DNA from: Candidatus Methanophagales archaeon
Lineage (GTDB): Archaea; Halobacteriota; Syntropharchaeia; Alkanophagales; Methanospirareceae
Reading direction: 5' to 3'
DNA length: 13,852 nucleotides
Assembly: GCA_014061035.1 (NCBI GenBank)
Contig: JACGMN010000004.1
Span: forward strand, 1 to 13,852
Part shown: piece after piece, positions 1 through 6,011 of the stretch
Layout of the letters: every line of letters begins with the position of its first letter
How positions within the stretch are numbered: position 1 is the first letter of the stretch
Program-made: the position numbers and the translations under genes
The notes under the pieces: generated by a model
Seen by the model: the letters and a program-made list of their open reading frames with translations, nothing else
Told to the model about the DNA's origin: nothing
Database searches by the model: none

Positions 1-41
1 TTATACTTCTTTAACCATTCTGATACTTCCTGAAGTTGCAT
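1..41 (-). CDS. N-terminal start of an unidentified protein (partial)
   Basis: An ATG on the minus strand 16 bases beyond the dphB stop opens a frame reading MQLQEVSEWLKKY, which leaves the window after 13 codons. It is probably the next gene of a dphB operon. No strong ribosome binding site is visible. The amphipathic start is reminiscent of Nif3-like dinuclear metal proteins, but 13 residues cannot support a family assignment. Confidence 0.4.
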   Translation of the reverse strand, partial: MQLQEVSEWLKKY

Positions 42-57
42 ATTATTTATTCATCAA

Positions 58-840
58 TCATATCGACTCAGGAGCGTCCGCGATCTTTATTAACGCCTCT
101 CGTTCTAAGAAATGGAGTTCGCCAGGAACAATAAGCACATGCGGGAGCTCACCAAATTCGTAACTCTTCAGTCCACCCATATAATCAGCCTTCACCACCT
201 GATCATCAGATCCTGCCCGTGCTATCCCTATAAATACCGATCTCTTTAGCTTAAACGTCCCACCACCAAAATTCTCTTTTGCCTTTCTATCCTCAACCGC
301 TTCCAGCAAATCCAACGCGTCGTTTATACTCATCGAGAGATCAAGATAGAGCAGTGTATGCAACCCCCGCTCCTTGTTTGCCCGTACCGTCTCGTAAGGT
401 ACTTCAGATATAGCATCTCTGTACGGTGGAGAGACAGTTGCAGATTTACCAAACTTGTAATTCTGGAGCCCGCTTATGCCAGCGACCGCGGATGAGATAG
501 ATGGGGCATGTACTATCCGCGTCTCGATTCCGGCATCTATCGCTCTAAGCCGCAGATCAATGTGCGTAGTGGCAATCATTGCATCCCCACCGCTGAGTAA
601 GACCACATCCTGGTTCTTTGCCTGATTCAAGATAACTTCCTCTGCCTGCTCCTCTATCTCGCTGCGTTCTAACCGGATAATTCGTTTACCGTAGATCTCC
701 TTCATCCTTTCTACCGTTCTGCCTCCTAAAGGTGAGGTATAGAACTCTGCAAAGACTATATCCGCATCTCGTATCGCAACCTGTCCCTTCAGGGTTATGT
801 CCTCTTCATTGTATAATCCGAGACCGACGAAAGTGAGCAT
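58..840 (-). CDS. dphB: Diphthine synthase (diphthamide biosynthesis methyltransferase DphB)
   Basis: This 260-residue protein, normal length for the family, is an S-adenosylmethionine-dependent tetrapyrrole-methylase-fold enzyme. It methylates the modified histidine of translation elongation factor aEF2 during diphthamide synthesis in the cytoplasm. Visible signatures are the N-terminal MLTFVGLGLYNEEDITLKG, the FAEFYTSPL segment, the SAM-binding loop VLLSGGDAMIATTH (about residues 80-93), and the VHAPSISSAVAGISGLQNYKFG and SPPYRD segments typical of DphB. The start is supported by an AAAGGAG ribosome binding site 7 bases upstream on the minus strand. It is divergent from argS, and a further minus-strand gene begins just beyond its stop. 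The family identification is secure. Confidence 0.95.
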   Translation of the reverse strand: MLTFVGLGLYNEEDITLKGQVAIRDADIVFAEFYTSPLGGRTVERMKEIYGKRIIRLERSEIEEQAEEVILNQAKNQDVVLLSGGDAMIATTHIDLRLRAIDAGIETRIVHAPSISSAVAGISGLQNYKFGKSATVSPPYRDAISEVPYETVRANKERGLHTLLYLDLSMSINDALDLLEAVEDRKAKENFGGGTFKLKRSVFIGIARAGSDDQVVKADYMGGLKSYEFGELPHVLIVPGELHFLEREALIKIADAPESI

Positions 841-905
841 ATTAATCTCCTTTAAAATGATTACTACTAAATATCAGCTATTATACTACACTAAACAAGC
901 GAACT
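841..905. promoter_or_regulatory. Divergent promoter region between dphB and argS
   Basis: This 65-bp AT-rich gap must hold both outward promoters. For argS, the TAAATA-like element near 868-873 lies about 33 bases before the start codon, which suits an archaeal TATA box with a short leader. For dphB, a TATAAT-like element on the minus strand near 880-886 would place the transcript start upstream of the AAAGGAG site at about 847-853. Both assignments are by eye and tentative. Confidence 0.35.
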
Positions 906-2642
906 ATGTTTTTAGAATTCAAGAAAGAAGCAGAGCAAGTGCTGAAGGACGCACTGAAAAAAGCATCGAATTATGACGATATTGATCCTATATTAGATTT
1001 AGAAGTGAGTAACCATGCGGACATCACATCCAGAATCGCTTTCTCGTTAGCTAACAGATACAAGAAGCCACCGACTGCGATTGCAGAGGAGATTGTAACG
1101 CAAATAGCTATAGATATGACTCATCCAACTGATACGTTGATAGCAGATGTAGTTGCAGCTGGTCCTTATATCAACTTCTATACGAACGAGTTCTTCCTGC
1201 ATAAGACCCTCCAATGGATAAAAGCGGGCATGGAGATCACGACCACGACTCCGAATAAAAATAGAGAGAAGGTTATACTTGAGCATACCTCCGCGAATCC
1301 TGATGGACCGTTGCACATCGGGCATCTCAGGAACGCTATCATCGGTGATGTGCTAGTACGAGTCTTAACTCGTGCAGGGTACGACGTGGAGACGCAGTAT
1401 TATTTGAATGATATGGGACGGCAAATAGCGGTTGTAGTCTGGGGTGCGGACCGAATTGCTTACGATGAGGCTAAAAAAGCAGATCATGCCGTTGCTGATG
1501 TTTACATCGCGGCAAACAAGCTGATAGAGGGCAACAGCGAATTTTTAAACGACGTAGAAGAACTGATGAGGCGGTACGAGGCAGGCGATGCGGAAATCGT
1601 GCAGAAATATGAAGTAGCGGTAAAGAAATGCCTGGAGGGAATACAAGCAACCTTTAGACTGCTAAATATTCCGCGGGTCGTCTTCGTATGGGAGAGCGAA
1701 TTTGTACGAAGTGGAGCGGTGAGAGAGGTAATAGAGGAGTTAAAGCAAAAAGGGCAGATTGAACTCGATGGCTCTGCGGTTTTACTCCAACTGGATGGTA
1801 TTGAAAAACGCCTGGTAATACAAAGATCGGATGGAACTTCACTCTACACAACACGTGACCTCGCGTACCACCGCTGGAAGAGTAAGAACTGTAACAGGGT
1901 GATAGACGTCCTCGGTAAAGACCATGAGTTGGTCGCACAGCAGCTGGCAAAAGCTCTGGAGCTACTCGACGTAAAACCGCCGGAATTTGTTATCTTCGCA
2001 TTCGTCTCGCTGCCATCCGGTTCTTTATCAACACGCACTGGCAGGTATATTACGGCAGACGAGCTAATAGAAAAGATCGAGGAACGAGCATATAATGAGG
2101 TAGATAAGAGACGGGGCGATTTGACTGAGAGTAAGAAGCGTGAGATCGCGCGAAAAGTTGGTATCGGTGCGTTACGGTATGATATAGCGAAAGTCTCTCC
2201 GGATAAGCATATTGTCTTCGATCTCGATGATGCGTTAGATATCGAGAAGAAAGGTGCACCGTTCATCCAGTATTCGCATGCACGCGCTTGCAGCATATTG
2301 CGAGCGGCAGAGCCGCAAGGCTACGCGGTGAGTACGGATTATGGTTACGATTACGAATCAGATGACTCGCTGCTGACGGAAAGGAGCGAAATAGAACTGA
2401 TAAAGAAGTTGTCTATGTTTAGTTATATCGTGGAGGGCATATCTTCAGATTTAAAGATACACCGATTGGGTAAATATGCACGCGAGCTTGCTGAAAGCTT
2501 CAATTTGTTCTATAAAGATTGTCCCGTGCTAAATGCTGAAGCAGATCTAAGAAGGGTGCGGATAGCTCTTGTGGACTGTGCAAGGATTGCTTTACGCGAT
2601 GTCCTGGCTCTACTTGGCATTGAAGCACCGGAAGAGATGTAG
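906..2642 (+). CDS. argS: Arginyl-tRNA synthetase
   Basis: This 578-residue class I aminoacyl-tRNA synthetase attaches arginine to tRNA(Arg) in the cytoplasm. Domains in order: the N-terminal Arg_S additional domain (about residues 1-95, MFLEFKKEAEQVL... with ...AGPYINFY), the Rossmann catalytic core with ANPDGPLHIGHLRNAIIGD (HIGH at residues 137-140), the YLNDMGRQ segment and DVLGKDHE, and a C-terminal DALR anticodon-binding domain ending in DCARIALRDVLALLGI. The KMSKS-equivalent loop reads SGSLSTRTG (S375-G379), without the basic residue usually found after STR. Length matches archaeal ArgRS. The ATG is the natural start because the N-terminal domain begins immediately. It stands alone between dphB (divergent) and the HisA-like fusion gene, which follows 76 bp later. 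Confidence 0.96.
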   Translation: MFLEFKKEAEQVLKDALKKASNYDDIDPILDLEVSNHADITSRIAFSLANRYKKPPTAIAEEIVTQIAIDMTHPTDTLIADVVAAGPYINFYTNEFFLHKTLQWIKAGMEITTTTPNKNREKVILEHTSANPDGPLHIGHLRNAIIGDVLVRVLTRAGYDVETQYYLNDMGRQIAVVVWGADRIAYDEAKKADHAVADVYIAANKLIEGNSEFLNDVEELMRRYEAGDAEIVQKYEVAVKKCLEGIQATFRLLNIPRVVFVWESEFVRSGAVREVIEELKQKGQIELDGSAVLLQLDGIEKRLVIQRSDGTSLYTTRDLAYHRWKSKNCNRVIDVLGKDHELVAQQLAKALELLDVKPPEFVIFAFVSLPSGSLSTRTGRYITADELIEKIEERAYNEVDKRRGDLTESKKREIARKVGIGALRYDIAKVSPDKHIVFDLDDALDIEKKGAPFIQYSHARACSILRAAEPQGYAVSTDYGYDYESDDSLLTERSEIELIKKLSMFSYIVEGISSDLKIHRLGKYARELAESFNLFYKDCPVLNAEADLRRVRIALVDCARIALRDVLALLGIEAPEEM

Positions 2643-2654
2643 CGTAACTACTTG

Positions 2655-2682
2655 GGTTCAAGGTTCAGGGTTCACGGTTCAC
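2655..2682 (+). repeat. Tandem heptamer array (GGTTCAN) x4
   Basis: Four perfectly phased 7-base units occur here: GGTTCAA, GGTTCAG, GGTTCAC, GGTTCAC. The same unit recurs at 5874-5901 and, in reverse orientation, at 5976-6010. It resembles the tRNA T-arm consensus but there is no tRNA here. Confidence 0.85.
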
Positions 2683-2686
2683 GCCT

Positions 2687-2707
2687 AATCACCAATCACC
2701 AATCACC
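2687..2707 (+). repeat. Tandem heptamer array (AATCACC) x3
   Basis: Three exact 7-base units of AATCACC follow the GGTTCAN array after four bases (GCCT). They end 11 bases before the ATG of the HisA-like fusion gene, in what would be its leader. The identical period but different unit suggests slippage-type growth rather than a binding-site cluster. Confidence 0.8.
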
Positions 2708-2718
2708 AAAACAGAGAG

Positions 2719-4035
2719 ATGGATTTCAGACTGATCTTCGTGATGGACTTACTTGATGGTGTGGTTGTACATGCAAAGCGAGGTGAACGTGACCAGTACA
2801 AGCCAATCAGCCTTTCCAGTTCTATCGTCAGTTCATCTGATCCGCTTCATATCGTTCACGAGCTAAAGCCTGCGGAACTTTACATCGCCGACCTCAACAG
2901 ACTCACTAAGACCGGGACTAAGACTGGCGATAACCGGAAAATACTGGCAGATATTTCAAATCAGCGAGATAAGGATAGGGATGGGAATAGGAATAGTGAG
3001 CTGCGGATAATGCTGGATTATGGAATTACAGGGATGAAAGACCTGAAAGCTGCTGTCGATGCGAGATTAGCTGACAACTTCGTCTTAGGAACGGAGACTG
3101 CATCTATGGATTTGATTGCAGAAGCCTCTAAAAGCGAGATGTTAAACGAAAACCGTGTAACTGTGAGTGTAAGTGTCGACATCTTAAATAACGAAGTCCT
3201 GACATGCAGTCGCGGATTTAAGATTGCGCCACTATCGATAATAAAAGAGTTGAATGAGTATCCTATACATGATGTAATTGTATTAGACCTGGATAGAGTA
3301 GGAACGAAGAGTGGGATCGACTTTGATCTCCTCGCTCGTGCCGCTGAGGTCTCAGAACATAATATCATAGCCGGCGGTGGCGTCAAGAGTTACGAGGAGA
3401 TATTTAAGCTGGAAGAGATAGGAGTAAAAGGCGCACTGGTCGCTACTGCGATCCACGATCGGTCTATCCCGCTCTCTGCCTTAAGAATAAGAGCAAGAAC
3501 AAGAAGAAAAAATAGCTACCGATTTGCAACCGACAGGATGTTAGGAAAGCTCAGCAGATGGCTTCGTATCCTGGGACACGATACCGTTTATGCTGCAGAG
3601 ATGGAACTGAAGAGAATAAAAAAAGTAAATGAAGCTGGTGATGAGGAGGATAACGCAATTCTCGCTTTTGCAGACTGCGAAGCGCGAATACTGCTCACGC
3701 GAGATAAAAGTCTTGCGGGATTAGCGCGAAAGAAAAACGTCCACTGCATTCAAATAAAGACCGGTGAAGCGTTGGAACAATTAACGGAGCTGCTTCATCA
3801 GGGCATAAATATAAATCTTGAACCGGTTCCAGTCCGGTGTAGCGAATGCAATGCGAGGATAAGGATAGTAGGGGAAGATGAGATGAGTATACTGAAGAAG
3901 AGCAGTTATGTACCGTTGAGCATGATAGGAGTGTGGAAATTCAGGATATGTGAAGATTGCGGTAGGATATACTGGGAAGGAAGCCATTGGAGAAGTATGC
4001 GTGAACAATTGAAGAAATTGAGAGATATAAATTAA
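2719..4035 (+). CDS. HisA-like TIM-barrel protein fused to Mut7-C RNase domain with zinc ribbon
   Basis: This 438-residue two-part protein begins with a HisA/HisF-related (beta/alpha)8 barrel at about residues 1-258. It shows the strand-1 aspartate region FVMDLLDGVVVHAKRGERDQY, the mid-barrel SVDILNNEVLT, and the phosphate-binding IAGGGVKSYEEI and LVATAIHD. This is the HisA-related paralogue class found in methanogens, not the genuine histidine isomerase; its substrate is unknown. After a short RxRx linker, residues 267-438 form a Mut7-C (PF01927) domain, a PIN-like nuclease fold: RFATDRMLGKLSRWLRILG (D272), the DEEDNAI region and ILLTRDKSL (D329). A zinc ribbon (C374/C377 and C411/C414) ends in GRIYWEGSH. 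The two families are usually separate genes. The reading frame is continuous with no start between them. Low-complexity inserts (KTGTKTG, DKDRDGNRN) sit in the barrel. Alternative: a translational fusion of two formerly adjacent genes. Confidence 0.85.
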   Translation: MDFRLIFVMDLLDGVVVHAKRGERDQYKPISLSSSIVSSSDPLHIVHELKPAELYIADLNRLTKTGTKTGDNRKILADISNQRDKDRDGNRNSELRIMLDYGITGMKDLKAAVDARLADNFVLGTETASMDLIAEASKSEMLNENRVTVSVSVDILNNEVLTCSRGFKIAPLSIIKELNEYPIHDVIVLDLDRVGTKSGIDFDLLARAAEVSEHNIIAGGGVKSYEEIFKLEEIGVKGALVATAIHDRSIPLSALRIRARTRRKNSYRFATDRMLGKLSRWLRILGHDTVYAAEMELKRIKKVNEAGDEEDNAILAFADCEARILLTRDKSLAGLARKKNVHCIQIKTGEALEQLTELLHQGININLEPVPVRCSECNARIRIVGEDEMSILKKSSYVPLSMIGVWKFRICEDCGRIYWEGSHWRSMREQLKKLRDIN

Positions 4036-4054
4036 ATAAATCATTCGCGCGTTC

Positions 4055-4070
4055 CGGAAAAAATTTATAT
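4055..4070 (+). promoter_or_regulatory. Archaeal BRE/TATA promoter of the DUF1538-P-II operon
   Basis: A CGGAAAA element (BRE-like) directly precedes AATTTATAT, a good archaeal TATA box. It lies about 30 bases before the ATG at 4101 and 20-35 bases after the previous stop. Transcription would start near 4093-4096, giving a nearly leaderless mRNA. This is consistent with the absence of a Shine-Dalgarno motif before 4101. Confidence 0.6.
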
Positions 4071-4100
4071 CTGAAGAAGATAAAAACTATAAAAAAAGAA

Positions 4101-4817
4101 ATGATATATTATGATCTAAAAAAAGAGTTCAAGTCAACGATAAAATCGCTTTCACCGGCGATAGCAATGATATTTTTCTTCCAGATATTTCTTATCCAGA
4201 TGCCACTTTTAGAGTTTATCCCGATAGTCGCAGGTTTAATCTTTACAATATCTGGTTTCGTCTTCTTCGTCCAGGGTGCGAAGCTCGGACTTCTACCGCT
4301 TGGTGAACGGATCGGTGCTAGCCTGATAGAGCGGCGAGCGATTCTTATGATACTGATATTCGGTTTTCTTATGGGTATAGTGCTCACCATGGCAGAGCCT
4401 GATGTGAGGCTGGTGGCATATCAGATCGAAGTGGTGATGGTAGACGACCTCATTTCCACCTTTGAACTCATCTTTGTTACCGCATTGGGTCTGGGAATAT
4501 TTGCTCTTATCGCGCTTCTCAGGATAGTCTTCAATACTCCTATTCATTATATTCTCATTCCAGGCTATCTCATCTGCTTAATATTAGCTTTTTTCTCGTC
4601 TGAGGCTTTTCTTGTCAAAGCATTCGATATGGCTGCTGTAACCACTGGTCCAATGACTATTCCATTTTTGATAGCGCTTGGAATTGGGATGGCATCTGTT
4701 CTTGGCGGAAGAGACCGTGTTACGGTAGGTTTCGGCATCATGGCTGTTGGTTCAATAGGACCAATCATAGCTATCTTGATATGGGGGATCATCCGTGAAT
4801 GGGGGTGTGTAATGTAG
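4101..4817 (+). CDS. DUF1538 membrane protein, first half-size subunit
   Basis: This 238-residue hydrophobic protein has about six or seven membrane segments (roughly residues 16-34, 36-58, 80-100, 115-140, 145-168, 183-202, 208-232). It contains one DUF1538 repeat. Shared hallmarks with the next gene are FFFQIF near the start, the G-A-K-L/I-x-L-x-P-x-G motif (FFVQGAKLGLLPLGERIGASL), AEPDVRLVAYQIE (E99) and FDMAAVTTGPMTIPF (F175-P184). DUF1538 proteins are thought to be transporters, but no substrate is established. In bacteria the domain usually occurs twice in one chain of about 500 residues. Here each repeat is its own gene, so a heterodimer is likely. It is followed one base later by its partner and then by a P-II protein. 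Confidence 0.85.
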   Translation: MIYYDLKKEFKSTIKSLSPAIAMIFFFQIFLIQMPLLEFIPIVAGLIFTISGFVFFVQGAKLGLLPLGERIGASLIERRAILMILIFGFLMGIVLTMAEPDVRLVAYQIEVVMVDDLISTFELIFVTALGLGIFALIALLRIVFNTPIHYILIPGYLICLILAFFSSEAFLVKAFDMAAVTTGPMTIPFLIALGIGMASVLGGRDRVTVGFGIMAVGSIGPIIAILIWGIIREWGCVM

Positions 4818-4818
4818 G

Positions 4819-5562
4819 ATGATAGGTATGGCACTTGAAGTCCTTCTCGAGGTGGTTGGAGCTATAATACCGGTACTGGTCTTAATCCTTTTCTTTCAGA
4901 TAGTTTTACTAAAAAAGATTCCTCCGGACATAAAAAAAATGCTCGGTGGTGTTGTGATGGCGATCTTCGGGTTCTTTCTCTTTCTTCTCGGTGCAAAGAT
5001 AAGTTTAATACCAATGGGCGGGATGATCGGTGCTGTTCTCTCAGAGATTAATCTATTGTGGGTTATTCTATTCGTATTTGTACTGGGAATCGCGGTTATT
5101 TTTGCAGAGCCCGCGGTCAATATTCTTGCATACGAGATAGAAAAGGTCTCTTCAGGCTACATACGGAAAAGTTTAATCATTCCAACTATTGCAATAGGAA
5201 TGGGATTTGCTATGGTCTTCGCGACACTAAGGATCTTCTTTGAGCTATCGCTTGCTTACATCCTGATACCAGGGTATATGCTTGTGCTTTTGTTAATTTG
5301 CATTACTCCGCGGAAATTTATTCCTATTGCATTCGATTCCGGAGCGGTGGCGACAGGGCCAGTTGCCGTAACATTCGCGCTGCCGATGATGGCCGGCATG
5401 GCAATAGGATTATGGGGCGGCGAAGGCGGAATCTTTGGGCTTGGAACCGTAGGATTAATTGCTCTGTTCCCTATAATGTTTATGCTATGCTTAGGTATTA
5501 TATTCGATAGGAGGAGTAAGAAGAAGAATGGTACAGATGCAGAGACAGAACGCGGCGACTGA
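4819..5562 (+). CDS. DUF1538 membrane protein, second half-size subunit
   Basis: This 247-residue polytopic membrane protein is paralogous to the upstream one. It shows FFQIVLLKK, FFLFLLGAKISLIPMGGMIG, AEPAVNILAYEIE (E97) and FDSGAVATGPVAVTF (F172-P181), followed by a glycine-rich GLWGGEGGIFGLGTVG segment. It ends in a charged cytoplasmic-looking tail (RRSKKKNGTDAETERGD). The ATG at 4819 is one base after the previous stop, with G-rich sequence (GGGGGTG, 4801-4807) as a possible ribosome binding site; the in-frame ATG at 4828 is a credible alternative. Its last 35 bases overlap the P-II gene, so the two are translationally coupled. It probably forms a complex with the first subunit, the P-II protein gating or sensing for it. 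Confidence 0.85.
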   Translation: MIGMALEVLLEVVGAIIPVLVLILFFQIVLLKKIPPDIKKMLGGVVMAIFGFFLFLLGAKISLIPMGGMIGAVLSEINLLWVILFVFVLGIAVIFAEPAVNILAYEIEKVSSGYIRKSLIIPTIAIGMGFAMVFATLRIFFELSLAYILIPGYMLVLLLICITPRKFIPIAFDSGAVATGPVAVTFALPMMAGMAIGLWGGEGGIFGLGTVGLIALFPIMFMLCLGIIFDRRSKKKNGTDAETERGD

Positions 5563-5872
5563 ATTTCAGTTGATCATTGCAATTGTTGAAGCAGGGCGCG
5601 CTAGTGCTACAATGGATGCGGCGAGATCCGTGGGTGCAGAAGGTTGCACTATATTGTACGGTAGAGGTGTCGGTGTACATGAACACGATACGTTCTTTGG
5701 CGCTTCGATCGAGCCAGAGAAAGAGATACTTATGATACTGATCGCTAAAGCTAATACAGATATGGTGCTTGAGGCTGTGGTGAGTGCCGGAGAATTGAAT
5801 GAACCGGGCAGAGGAATTGCTTTTGTGACTGATGTCGTAAAGATTGCAGGAATCGTCCATATTGGTGAGTAA
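5528..5872 (+). CDS. P-II-like signalling protein linked to DUF1538
   Basis: This 114-residue protein has a P-II (GlnB/GlnK) ferredoxin-like fold: a beta1 strand FQLIIAIVEAG, helix DAARSVGAEGCTI, a modified T-loop YGRGVGVHEHDTFFGASIEPEKE, then ILMILIAK and a C-terminal GELNEPGRGIAFVTDVVKIAGIVH. It belongs to the divergent P-II class that accompanies DUF1538 genes rather than to canonical GlnK: the usual uridylylated tyrosine loop is not recognisable. Such proteins form trimers that bind nucleotides and contact a membrane transporter. Start: ATG 5528, with AGGAGG at 5509-5514 inside the upstream gene; an in-frame ATG at 5537 is also possible. The 35-bp overlap indicates coupled expression. The effector ligand cannot be read from sequence. 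Confidence 0.85.
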   Translation: MVQMQRQNAATEFQLIIAIVEAGRASATMDAARSVGAEGCTILYGRGVGVHEHDTFFGASIEPEKEILMILIAKANTDMVLEAVVSAGELNEPGRGIAFVTDVVKIAGIVHIGE

Positions 5873-5873
5873 G

Positions 5874-5901
5874 GGTTCACGGTTCACGGTTCACGGTTCA
5901 G
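5874..5901 (+). repeat. Tandem heptamer array (GGTTCAC) x4 at a convergent junction
   Basis: Four phased units occur (GGTTCAC x3, GGTTCAG), starting one base after the P-II stop codon. The array faces an inverted array of the same unit at 5976-6010. The 74 bases between them (5902-5975) show no gene or recognisable motif. Confidence 0.85.
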
Positions 5902-5975
5902 AGTTAGACCGATAAAAATTAAACGGTTTGACAAGATATATCTCAAGAAATATGAAGAGCGCAAGGCGAGCAACC

Positions 5976-6010
5976 GTGAACCTTGAACCTTGAACCTTGA
6001 ACCTTGAACC
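5976..6010 (-). repeat. Tandem heptamer array, reverse orientation, x5
   Basis: Five phased units, GTGAACC then TTGAACC x4, are reverse complements of GGTTCAC and GGTTCAA. They end one base before the ATPase stop codon on the minus strand. With the array at 5874-5901 they could pair as a long stem with a mismatch about every seventh base and a loop of about 74 bases. This would lie in the 3' ends of both converging transcripts. Confidence 0.85.
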
Positions 6011-6011
6011 C

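Noticed and set aside
1844..2296. Minus-strand open frame of 150 codons inside argS
   Set aside because: It is a shadow of the argS coding sequence, Ser/Arg-rich with no domain or promoter.
2719..3516. The barrel as genuine histidine-pathway HisA
   Set aside because: The sequence belongs to the divergent HisA-related class of methanogens, has no other his genes nearby, and is fused to a nuclease domain.
5498..5887. Minus-strand open frame of 129 codons opposite the P-II gene
   Set aside because: The sense strand encodes a clear P-II fold; the antisense translation resembles no protein family.
2655..6010. GGTTCAA heptamers as tRNA T-arm sequences
   Set aside because: They match the T-arm consensus by chance, but occur as uninterrupted 7-base tandem copies with no acceptor, D or anticodon stem around them.
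5874..6010. Repeat arrays as a CRISPR locus
   Set aside because: The units are 7 bases, directly abutting and without spacers, and no cas gene is present.
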